DNA from: Labilibaculum sp.
GTDB taxonomy: Bacteria > Bacteroidota > Bacteroidia > Bacteroidales > Marinifilaceae
DNA length: 6,677 bases
Direction: 5' to 3'
NCBI GenBank assembly: GCA_016743925.1
Contig: JADGFH010000329.1
Coordinates: 1 to 6,677, forward strand
Shown here in pieces: positions 1-6,533 of the stretch. Below the pieces are notes generated by a model. The model made no database searches and was not told the origin of the DNA. It was given only the letters and a program-made list of their open reading frames with translations. Every line of letters begins with the position of its first letter. Within the stretch, counting starts at the first letter, position 1. The translations under genes and the position numbers were made by a program.

Positions 1-21
1 AACACGATTTATATACGACAA

Positions 22-55
22 GAGCCGTATGATGGGAGACTATCAAGTACGGTTC
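22..55 (+). ncRNA. Group II intron domain V
   Basis: Domain V is the catalytic metal-binding hairpin of the intron ribozyme. It has the standard length of 34 nt. The lower stem pairs 22-29 with 48-55 and includes the conserved AGC catalytic triad at 23-25. U30 and G47 can form the usual wobble pair. A two-nucleotide bulge, A45-A46, follows. The upper stem pairs 31-35 with 40-44 under a GAGA tetraloop (36-39) of the GNRA type. Every expected element is intact, so the ribozyme core looks functional here. The AA bulge differs from the AC I would expect for this stem sequence. Confidence 0.93.
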
Positions 56-58
56 TGT

Positions 59-95
59 GAGAGGCTTAGGGTGAAACTCCCTTTGCCTACTCGAC
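59..95 (+). ncRNA. Group II intron domain VI with branch-point A89
   Basis: Domain VI carries the adenosine that attacks the 5' splice site during lariat formation. The basal stem pairs 59-61 with 90-92. A89 is then left as a single bulged base, followed by pairing of 62-65 with 85-88, a UU/UU internal loop, and pairing of 68-71 with 79-82 under a 7-nt loop. The bulged A is the seventh base counted back from C95, which is the normal branch-point distance. This fixes the intron end at 95 with good confidence. Confidence 0.88.
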
Positions 96-187
96 GCAAG
101 CCCGTTACCCACAAGCAAAAGAAACAGAGACCAATGACAAATTTGCTACAAGAAATTAAAATGAAAAGCCCACGCACAAATAGCACA

Positions 188-233
188 TTTGGTTTTTGCC
201 GACACACAAAAGAGCCGACCCCGGAAAACCAAA
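188..233. repeat. Imperfect inverted repeat upstream of OLD gene
   Basis: Bases 188-196 are the exact reverse complement of 225-233 (9 bp). After skipping two bases (197-198), 199-200 can also pair with 223-224, leaving a loop of 22 nt. The T-run at 241-247 starts seven bases beyond the stem, too far for a standard intrinsic terminator. It could be a weak leader hairpin, an operator or simply chance in skewed DNA. Confidence 0.4.
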
Positions 234-238
234 AGAGC
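207..238. repeat. 9-bp direct repeat pair (CAAAAGAGC)
   Basis: The word CAAAAGAGC occurs at 207-215 and again at 230-238, 23 bp apart. A second pair, TTTTTGCC at 193-200 and 243-250, brackets it. The 23-bp spacing is about two helical turns, which would suit a regulator binding the same face of the DNA, but the words are A-rich and the match may be accidental. Confidence 0.4.
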
Positions 239-291
239 TATTTTTTTGCCACCGCTCCAATACTAACAATTGACCAAAGAGAAACTGACCT

Positions 292-2100
292 ATGATATTA
301 AAAAAGATAATTTTAGAGAATTTCAGAGGATATAAAAATATTGAAGTTGAATTTGACAACAAATTGAATGTTATTATTGGACAAAATGATATTGGAAAAT
401 CAACAATACTTGAAGCACTTGAAATATTCTTTAATAACGAAACTGTAAAAATTGATATATCTGATTATAGTGTTTTTGCAAACAACAATTCTATGTCAAT
501 TGGTTGTGTTTTTGAAATAGAGAAGGATAAAGAATACATAATTGACACAATTCCTACAAATCTTGAAAACGAATACCTTCTAAACAAAGATGGACTTCTT
601 GAAATACATCAAATTTGGGATTGTTCAAAAGGCAAATTGACAGCGAGCAGTTTGAAAGTTGAACTGACTGCAAATTATCCGAAAGAATTCAAAAAGCCAT
701 TATCAACATTAAAAATTGACCCATTAAGAAAGTTATTAGCTGATGATTATTCTGATAAATTGAATGTTGATGAAGTGAAAAAGAATACAAGCTCAGAAAT
801 TAGACAAGCTATCTATTCTGTTACTGAAACAGACGATTTGGAACAAATCAGTATTCCTTTATCAAAAGATGATGGTAAAAAAATTTGGGAGAGTTTAAAG
901 AAAGAATTACCAAATTACTTTCTATTCCAATCTGACAGATTAAATAAAGATTCTGACAAAGAAGTTCAACAACCACTAAAAGCAATCACACAATCCGCAA
1001 TTGATGAAGTTATTGATGAATTGGAAGCAATTAAAAAGATTATTGAAGAAAAAGCAACCCAAATAGGGAAAGATACAATTAAGAAATTAGAAGAAATGAA
1101 CCCTGAAATTGCAAAAGTTCTTACTCCTAATATTTCTAATAAAGCTTGGGATTCTTTATTCTCATTTTCTTTTAATACAGACGATGGTATTCCTGTAAAC
1201 AAAAGAGGTAGCGGAATTAGACGATTGATACTATTAAATTATTTTAGAGCAGAAGCAGAAAGAAAGAACACAAGGAACAGAAATATTATTTATGCTATTG
1301 AAGAACCAGAAACTTCTCAGCACCCAAACCATCAGAATATGCTGATAAAAGCATTAATGGAACTTTCACAAAAAGAGAAAAATCAATTAGTAATAACAAC
1401 CCACACACCTGAAATTGCCAAAATTGTAAAAGATGAAAATTTAATTTTCATTGAAAAATTTGAAGGTGAAGCACAGATAAACAAGTCTGAAACAAAATTA
1501 AATGAGATTGCAAAAACCTTAGGCGTAATGCCATATTTAAGTAGATTAGTAATTTGCGTTGAAGGAGAATTTGATATTAAGTTCATTAAAAACATTAATC
1601 AAAACATACCTGAACTGAAAGAAATTATTGATTTAGAAGAAAAGCAAATAAACATAATTCCATTGCAAGGTGGAAATCTAAAAAATTGGGTTGATAGAAA
1701 TTATCTAAAAGGTTCTAACGTAACAGAATTCCATTTATACGATAGAGATTCTAACTCTGGTAGAAATTCAGAACAGTATAAAAAACAGTGTGATGAGATA
1801 AATGCAAGAGATGACAACTCAATTTGCTTAATGACTGAAAAAAGGGAAATGGAAAACTATATCCCAAAATCTTTAATTGAAGCAGAATTTAATATTGATT
1901 GTAATTCTATTGAAAATTGGGATATAGAAGATATTCCAACATTTATTGAAAACAAAACGGACTTTGACGAAAAAGCCGTAAAAGGTATTTTAAATGGGAA
2001 ACTGGCAAAACAGGTTACAAAAAAACACTTACAAGAGTTAAATTCTTTCGATGAAATAATATCTTGGTTTGAGAAAATTAAGGCTATTTTTGACAATTAA
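292..2100 (+). CDS. OLD-family ATP-dependent nuclease (AAA/ABC-type ATPase plus Toprim)
   Basis: This 602-aa protein is predicted to be a cytoplasmic, ATP-controlled DNA nuclease used in phage defence. The ATPase half shows a Walker A motif at residues 30-38 (GQNDIGKST), an ABC-signature-like stretch at 303-312 (RGSG core at 305-308), a Walker B strand at 332-338 ending in EE, a D-loop region after it, and the switch histidine H371 in TTHTPE. The helical part around 230-270 is only a short coiled-coil-like insert, unlike the long arms of SMC or Rad50. The C-terminal Toprim domain starts near 418. It keeps the first-strand glutamate E424 (VEGEFD), the DxD pair D484/D486 and a basic-acidic block at 517-523 (KREMENY). 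All catalytic motifs look intact. The N-terminus (MILKK..LENFRGYKN) matches the usual start of RecF/OLD-like ATPases, which supports ATG 292; no Shine-Dalgarno is seen. It lies 26 bp before mod, with no UvrD-type helicase beside it as in Gabija. A fused PARIS-like ATPase-Toprim protein is the main alternative. Confidence 0.9.
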   Translation: MILKKIILENFRGYKNIEVEFDNKLNVIIGQNDIGKSTILEALEIFFNNETVKIDISDYSVFANNNSMSIGCVFEIEKDKEYIIDTIPTNLENEYLLNKDGLLEIHQIWDCSKGKLTASSLKVELTANYPKEFKKPLSTLKIDPLRKLLADDYSDKLNVDEVKKNTSSEIRQAIYSVTETDDLEQISIPLSKDDGKKIWESLKKELPNYFLFQSDRLNKDSDKEVQQPLKAITQSAIDEVIDELEAIKKIIEEKATQIGKDTIKKLEEMNPEIAKVLTPNISNKAWDSLFSFSFNTDDGIPVNKRGSGIRRLILLNYFRAEAERKNTRNRNIIYAIEEPETSQHPNHQNMLIKALMELSQKEKNQLVITTHTPEIAKIVKDENLIFIEKFEGEAQINKSETKLNEIAKTLGVMPYLSRLVICVEGEFDIKFIKNINQNIPELKEIIDLEEKQINIIPLQGGNLKNWVDRNYLKGSNVTEFHLYDRDSNSGRNSEQYKKQCDEINARDDNSICLMTEKREMENYIPKSLIEAEFNIDCNSIENWDIEDIPTFIENKTDFDEKAVKGILNGKLAKQVTKKHLQELNSFDEIISWFEKIKAIFDN

Positions 2101-2126
2101 ATAATGATTAAATTAGAGATAAATAT

Positions 2127-3869
2127 ATGCCAACATTAAATTGGATAGGAAAAGATAAAGTTGTAAGCCATCACCAAGAAGTGCCATACAGAGTGTTGGA
2201 ACACAAATACGGTTTTACTGCCGACAATGGAGAGCAAGCTAAACCTACCAAAAGCGGAAATAAAATAATACACGGAGATAATCTTGAAGCTTTAAAAAGC
2301 CTTTTACCTGAATACGAAGGGAAAGTAAAGTGCATTTACATAGACCCACCTTACAACACAGGTAAAGAAAATTGGACTTATAATGACAACGTTAATCACC
2401 CCAAAATTAAAAAATGGTTAAACGACACATTAAAAGCCAAAGAAAATGATAAAATAGCAGCGATAGGTGTAGATGATTTAACAAGACACGATAAATGGTT
2501 GTGTATGATGTACCCACGGTTAAAGTTGTTACATAAACTATTATCGGATGATGGTATAATCTTTATTTCAATTGATGAGAATGAAGTACACAATTTGCGG
2601 TTAATGCTTGATGAGATTTTTGGAATCAATAATTTCATTGAACAACTTATTTGGAATAAAAGAGTACCAAAAAATGACAAAGGCATAGGGAATATTCACG
2701 AATATATTTTGTTATACTCGAAAGTAAAATCAAAACCACACAGGTTTATTCAATTAAAAGAGGGTTTAGATGATGTATTTGATTTGGTTTCAAAACATAA
2801 AAAGAAGAAGACTGGATTATTAGAAACGAAAGAAGAATTAAATAAACTTTACAAAAAAAACGGATATGACAGAGGCATAACTCTGTACAATAATCTTGAT
2901 GCAAATTATGATTTATTCGGAAAAATCAATTTAAGCTGGCCAAATGGACAAACTTATGGTCCTACGTTTGATATTCTTCATCCAATAACAAAGAAGCCGT
3001 GTAATGTTCCTGATAGAGGTTGGCGTTGGAAAAAAGAAACATTTGACGATTATTTAGATTATAAAAATATTGAAAAATTATCGGATGGTTCTTATAAATG
3101 TGGTAAGATATGGTTTGCTAAAGATGAAAATACTCAACCGAGTTCCATCAAATACCTATATGAAGTAAAGGATTTTTTACTTCGGTCAATTATTAGTTTA
3201 AAAAGTTCTGGAAGTATTGATTTAGAGAATATTTTTGAAAAAGGAAAGTTTGATTATCCAAAACCAGTTAATTTATTAGAACTTTTAATCAATTCTTTTG
3301 AAGATAAAAATGCAGTGATTCTTGATTCTTTTGCTGGTTCAGGAACTACTGCTCACGCTGTTTTAAACTTAAACAAACAAGACGGAGGAAATCGTAAATT
3401 CATTTTGGTAGAAATGGAAGATTATGCCAACGAAATTACAGCAGAGCGAGTAAAACGCGTTGCTAAAGGTTATGGAAAAGACAAAAAGAAAGTTGAAGAA
3501 ACTGGCGGTGAATTTGACTTTTACGAACTAGGCTTACCCCTTTTTGTTGAAAATCAAAACCTAAATGAAGCTGTTGGTGTAGAAAAAATCCGAGAATATA
3601 TTTGGTATTCAGAAACTCGAACATCATTTGCTGAACCGAATAACCTCAAAGAAACTAATTACTTTTTAGGACAAAAAGAGCAATCAGTTTATTATTTCAT
3701 CTACGAAAAAGATAGTTTGACAACCTTAGATTATGATTCGTTAGAATTGATAAAAACAAAAGGTGAGCAATATGTTATCTATGCAGATAATTGCTTGTTG
3801 CCAAAAGATTTTATGGCGAGAAAGAATATTATTTTTAAAAAAATACCAAGAGATATTACAAGGTTTTAA
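2127..3869 (+). CDS. mod: Type III restriction-modification DNA adenine methyltransferase (Mod)
   Basis: Mod provides DNA recognition and modification for a type III system. It should transfer a methyl group from S-adenosylmethionine to the N6 of adenine in a short asymmetric site, and it is also needed by Res for cutting. The order of motifs is that of the beta class. Catalytic motif IV is DPPYN at residues 73-77, preceded by HGDNLEAL at 49-56. A strand rich in D/E and I follows at 138-155. A long variable region, about 175-370, is the probable target-recognition domain. A YPKP motif sits at 377-380, then the AdoMet-binding motif I, DSFAGSGTT, at 400-408 and the VEM strand end at 428-430. 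The protein opens with MPTLNWIGKD, a start typical of this Mod subgroup, supporting ATG 2127. At 580 aa it is of normal length and shows no breaks. The recognition sequence cannot be read from the protein. Its stop codon is 3 bp from the res start, suggesting translational coupling. Confidence 0.96.
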   Translation: MPTLNWIGKDKVVSHHQEVPYRVLEHKYGFTADNGEQAKPTKSGNKIIHGDNLEALKSLLPEYEGKVKCIYIDPPYNTGKENWTYNDNVNHPKIKKWLNDTLKAKENDKIAAIGVDDLTRHDKWLCMMYPRLKLLHKLLSDDGIIFISIDENEVHNLRLMLDEIFGINNFIEQLIWNKRVPKNDKGIGNIHEYILLYSKVKSKPHRFIQLKEGLDDVFDLVSKHKKKKTGLLETKEELNKLYKKNGYDRGITLYNNLDANYDLFGKINLSWPNGQTYGPTFDILHPITKKPCNVPDRGWRWKKETFDDYLDYKNIEKLSDGSYKCGKIWFAKDENTQPSSIKYLYEVKDFLLRSIISLKSSGSIDLENIFEKGKFDYPKPVNLLELLINSFEDKNAVILDSFAGSGTTAHAVLNLNKQDGGNRKFILVEMEDYANEITAERVKRVAKGYGKDKKKVEETGGEFDFYELGLPLFVENQNLNEAVGVEKIREYIWYSETRTSFAEPNNLKETNYFLGQKEQSVYYFIYEKDSLTTLDYDSLELIKTKGEQYVIYADNCLLPKDFMARKNIIFKKIPRDITRF

Positions 3870-3872
3870 ATT

Positions 3873-6506
3873 ATGGAATTAAAGAGCTATCAACAAAAGG
3901 TAATTGAAAATATTGAGGAATATTTGGACTATGTTCAAGAACAAAAGAATTTAGCCAAAGCATTTAATCAATATTGGTCAGATAAAATAGGACCTTATAA
4001 TCCTTTGAGTAATACAGGTATGCAGCCGTATAAAAATAATGTTCCAAACGCTGCGCACGTTTGTGTAAAAGTTCCTACTGCTGGTGGTAAAACATTTATA
4101 GCAGTAAATGCTTTGCATTCCATTTTTTCAGCTTACGACTCTTCAAAGCCAAAAGCTGTAATTTGGTTAGTTCCTTGGAGTAATCTTTTACAACAAACAG
4201 TAAATGCTCTTTCAAACCCTGAGCATCCATACAGGCAAAAACTAAATACTTTATTCAATCACAGAGTAGAAATTTATCAAAAACAAGATTTATTACAAGG
4301 CTCAAATTTTAATCCAACTGTTGTAAGAGACCAATTAAGTGTTTTTGTAATAAGCTTTGCCAGTTTACGTGCAAAAAACAAAGAAGACAGGAAAGTATAT
4401 CAAGAAAACGGACAGTTAGAAACATTTGCATCGCAATACAAAAATGAAGAACATATTTTAGAGGGTGTTGATGAAACTTCTTTGATAAATGTAATTAGAA
4501 GTCTAAATCCTGTTTTAGTTGTTGACGAAAGCCACAATGCAGAAAGCGATTTGAGTGTTGATATGCTCAAAAACTTAAACCCTTCTTTTATTTTAGATTT
4601 AACGGCAACACCAAAAGCAAACAGTAATATTGTAAGTTTAGTTCCTGCCATCGAATTAAAAAAGGAGCATATGGTTAAACTTCCTGTAATTGTTTACAAT
4701 AATCACGATAAAACAGAAGTTATAAACAACGCTTTGCATTTGCAACGCAAATTGGAAATCTTAGCAAAAAAACAAGAAGCTGATGGTGGAAAATATATTC
4801 GTCCAATAGTGTTGTTTCAAGCCCAACCAAAAACCAAAGATGACAATACCACTTTTGAGAAACTAAAAGAACAATTATTGAGTTTGGGTATTCCTGAAAA
4901 TCAGATTAAAATTAAAACGGCAAATATTGACGAATTGAAAGGCGTTGAGTTAATGGAGAAAGATTGTGAAGTAAGATATATTATCACAATAAACGCTTTA
5001 AAAGAAGGTTGGGATTGTCCGTTTGCATACATATTAGCATCATTGGCTGATAAATCAAGTGCCGTAGATGTAGAACAAATTTTAGGTCGTGTTTTACGTC
5101 AGCCTTATGTACAAAAACATAGTGCATTTCAATTAAATCTATCATACGTTTTAACCGCTTCGGTAAAGTTTAATGAAACTCTACAAAACATTGTTAAAGG
5201 TTTACAAACTTCTGGTTTTAGTGAAAAAGATTATCGCAAGGTCGATAATATGACAGAAGAAGAAAAGCAAACAAAAACTGCTGACCCTGTTGAAACATTC
5301 TTGTTTCCAGAACAACAAAACGAGGAAGAGGATACAATTGACAAAACTCGTGTTTCATTTGACCCAAATGCAAGTGAAGATGAAATTGAGACAACTTCTG
5401 TAATTGATGAAATTGAAACAATGGCAAAGAAACAAAGCAAAGAATTAGAACAGCAAATTCAGGAACAAGAAAAACAGCCAGTAGATGAAAATATATTTCA
5501 AGAAATGGGAGATAAAGTAAAACGATACAATGTAAAAGAGGTAAACAAGGAATTTATTGAAAAGATTGAATTTCCTCAATTCTTTATTAAAGTTACTGCA
5601 AGTGATATTTTTGGAACAGATGAAGAGTTGTTAAATAGAGAATCTCTTTTAAAAGATTTTAAGCTATCTGATGAAGATATAAAAATTGATTTTGACCAGA
5701 TTTCATCAGATTTATACAAAGTTGATTTGGAAGAATCGAAGAAAGACGAATATCGTCCATCTTTTACAAAAATCGAAGAAAATGTTATCAAAGACCCAAT
5801 TGCAGAATACATTTTAGCAAAGCCAAAAGAAAATCAAATTATCGACATCACGCATCAAATAATGCAGACTGTTGGTAATATGTATCCTATTCCAGACCAA
5901 GAAATTAAAGTTTATATCGGTCGTATTTTGAAAAGTATGAATACCGAACAGCTTCGAGATATTTTAGTTAGAAAATACAGCTACACTAACAAGATTAAAG
6001 ATAAGATTAGACTATTATCTGATTCTTACGCAGAAGGTCGATTTTTGGATTTAATAAAGTCAAAAAAAATTAATACTAAAAATAATTGGAAATTAGGTGA
6101 TGAAATTGTCCCTGGTAATCTAGGTTCTTCAATAGGTAACTCTTTATATGAAAGAGAAGGCTCAATGAATAATTTTGAAGAAAAAGTAATTATGGAAATT
6201 GGAACATCTTCTAATATTGCTTTTTGGCATCGAAATTTAGAAAGAGGAAAAGGTTTTTATATCAATGGATTTAAAGCAAATCATTATCCTGACTTTATTT
6301 TACAAACTAAATCTGGAAAAATTATTTTAATAGAAACAAAAGGCGACCATTTAGATAATACTGATAGCGAAGCAAAATGTAGATTAGGAACTGAATGGGA
6401 AAAACAAGCAGGACAAGATTATGCTTACTTTATGATTTTCGACAAGAAAGAAGTTGCGGGTTCATATACATTAGACAAAGCAAAAGAATTAATAAGTGAA
6501 ATGTAA
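3873..6506 (+). CDS. res: Type III restriction endonuclease subunit (Res), SF2 helicase plus PD-(D/E)XK nuclease
   Basis: Res is the ATP-driven cutting subunit that works in complex with Mod. The first ~440 residues form a superfamily 2 motor: a Q-like start (SYQQKVI) at 5-11, Walker A PTAGGKT at 68-74, Walker B DESH at 218-221, motif III TATP at 244-247, motif V around 375-381 (ALKEGWD) and motif VI QILGRVLRQP at 402-411. A strongly acidic, Q/E-rich stretch at about 460-540 looks like a flexible or coiled-coil linker. The nuclease domain is at the C-terminus: E769/E770, then PD at 806-807 and ETK at 821-823, giving an intact D-(x13)-ExK active site (D807, E821, K823). The length, 877 aa, fits the family. 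The Walker A has PTAGGKT where PTGGGKT is common, a conservative change. ATG 3873 is 3 bp after the mod stop. Nothing suggests a frameshift, so the pair should restrict DNA. Confidence 0.96.
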   Translation: MELKSYQQKVIENIEEYLDYVQEQKNLAKAFNQYWSDKIGPYNPLSNTGMQPYKNNVPNAAHVCVKVPTAGGKTFIAVNALHSIFSAYDSSKPKAVIWLVPWSNLLQQTVNALSNPEHPYRQKLNTLFNHRVEIYQKQDLLQGSNFNPTVVRDQLSVFVISFASLRAKNKEDRKVYQENGQLETFASQYKNEEHILEGVDETSLINVIRSLNPVLVVDESHNAESDLSVDMLKNLNPSFILDLTATPKANSNIVSLVPAIELKKEHMVKLPVIVYNNHDKTEVINNALHLQRKLEILAKKQEADGGKYIRPIVLFQAQPKTKDDNTTFEKLKEQLLSLGIPENQIKIKTANIDELKGVELMEKDCEVRYIITINALKEGWDCPFAYILASLADKSSAVDVEQILGRVLRQPYVQKHSAFQLNLSYVLTASVKFNETLQNIVKGLQTSGFSEKDYRKVDNMTEEEKQTKTADPVETFLFPEQQNEEEDTIDKTRVSFDPNASEDEIETTSVIDEIETMAKKQSKELEQQIQEQEKQPVDENIFQEMGDKVKRYNVKEVNKEFIEKIEFPQFFIKVTASDIFGTDEELLNRESLLKDFKLSDEDIKIDFDQISSDLYKVDLEESKKDEYRPSFTKIEENVIKDPIAEYILAKPKENQIIDITHQIMQTVGNMYPIPDQEIKVYIGRILKSMNTEQLRDILVRKYSYTNKIKDKIRLLSDSYAEGRFLDLIKSKKINTKNNWKLGDEIVPGNLGSSIGNSLYEREGSMNNFEEKVIMEIGTSSNIAFWHRNLERGKGFYINGFKANHYPDFILQTKSGKIILIETKGDHLDNTDSEAKCRLGTEWEKQAGQDYAYFMIFDKKEVAGSYTLDKAKELISEM

Positions 6507-6533
6507 TGCCAACCCAAAAGCTATATGTAATGC
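6501..6533. repeat. 9-bp direct repeat spanning the res stop codon
   Basis: ATGTAATGC occurs at 6501-6509, where it contains the last codon and stop of res, and again at 6525-6533, 24 bp later. This may mark a small duplication or recombination edge at the end of the module, or it may be chance. The second copy runs directly into the G-rich arm 6534-6540. Confidence 0.5.

Larger units (their letters stand above)
1..95 (+). mobile_element. Group II intron, 3' end only (partial)
   Basis: This is the 3' terminal part of a self-splicing, retrotransposing bacterial group II intron. A canonical domain V (22-55) is followed by a domain VI hairpin (59-92), and the intron ends in the AY dinucleotide typical of the class: GAC at 93-95, so the 3' splice junction is most likely 95/96. 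Bases 1-21 would be the end of domain IV or the DIV-DV linker. The reverse transcriptase/maturase gene and domains I-IV are not in the window, so I cannot tell whether the intron is full length or a 5'-truncated remnant. The + orientation matches the genes that follow. The structural subclass cannot be fixed from this piece alone. Confidence 0.92.
96..291. other. Non-coding leader between intron and operon
   Basis: This stretch runs from the 3' exon of the intron to the first gene. It is visibly different from the coding DNA. By hand count, bases 121-291 contain about 70 A, 42 C, 27 G and 32 T, so A exceeds T and C exceeds G on the + strand. That skew is why one forward frame stays open from 29 to 295, but that frame runs through the intron ribozyme core and is not believable as a gene. 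I looked for a Bacteroidota-type promoter (TTG, then TAnnTTTG) and found only one-mismatch -7 boxes at 138-145 and 184-191, with no TTG at the right distance. The promoter for the operon is therefore not identified. Short repeats inside this region are listed separately. Confidence 0.7.
292..6506 (+). other. Candidate three-gene defence operon: OLD-like nuclease, Mod, Res
   Basis: Three genes on the same strand are separated by only 26 bases (2101-2126) and 3 bases (3870-3872). No terminator-like hairpin or promoter consensus is visible in either gap, so a single transcript is expected. The last two genes form a complete type III restriction-modification pair. The first encodes an ATPase-Toprim nuclease of a kind found in several anti-phage systems. 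Co-transcription is inferred from spacing; functional coupling between the nuclease and the R-M pair is not shown by the sequence. Confidence 0.8.

Noticed and set aside
29..295. An 88-codon forward frame before the OLD-like gene
   Set aside because: It begins inside group II intron domain V, crosses the splice junction and is open mainly because the leader is poor in T. The translation has no recognisable domain.
2104..2139. Eleven-codon ORF starting in the OLD-mod gap and overlapping the mod start
   Set aside because: It is very short, has no ribosome-binding signal, and an ATG is expected often in such A/T-rich DNA.
2853..2860. Run of eight A's inside mod, as a possible phase-variation tract
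   Set aside because: Such runs are common in A/T-rich genes. No tetranucleotide or longer tandem repeat, the usual switch in phase-variable mod genes, is present.
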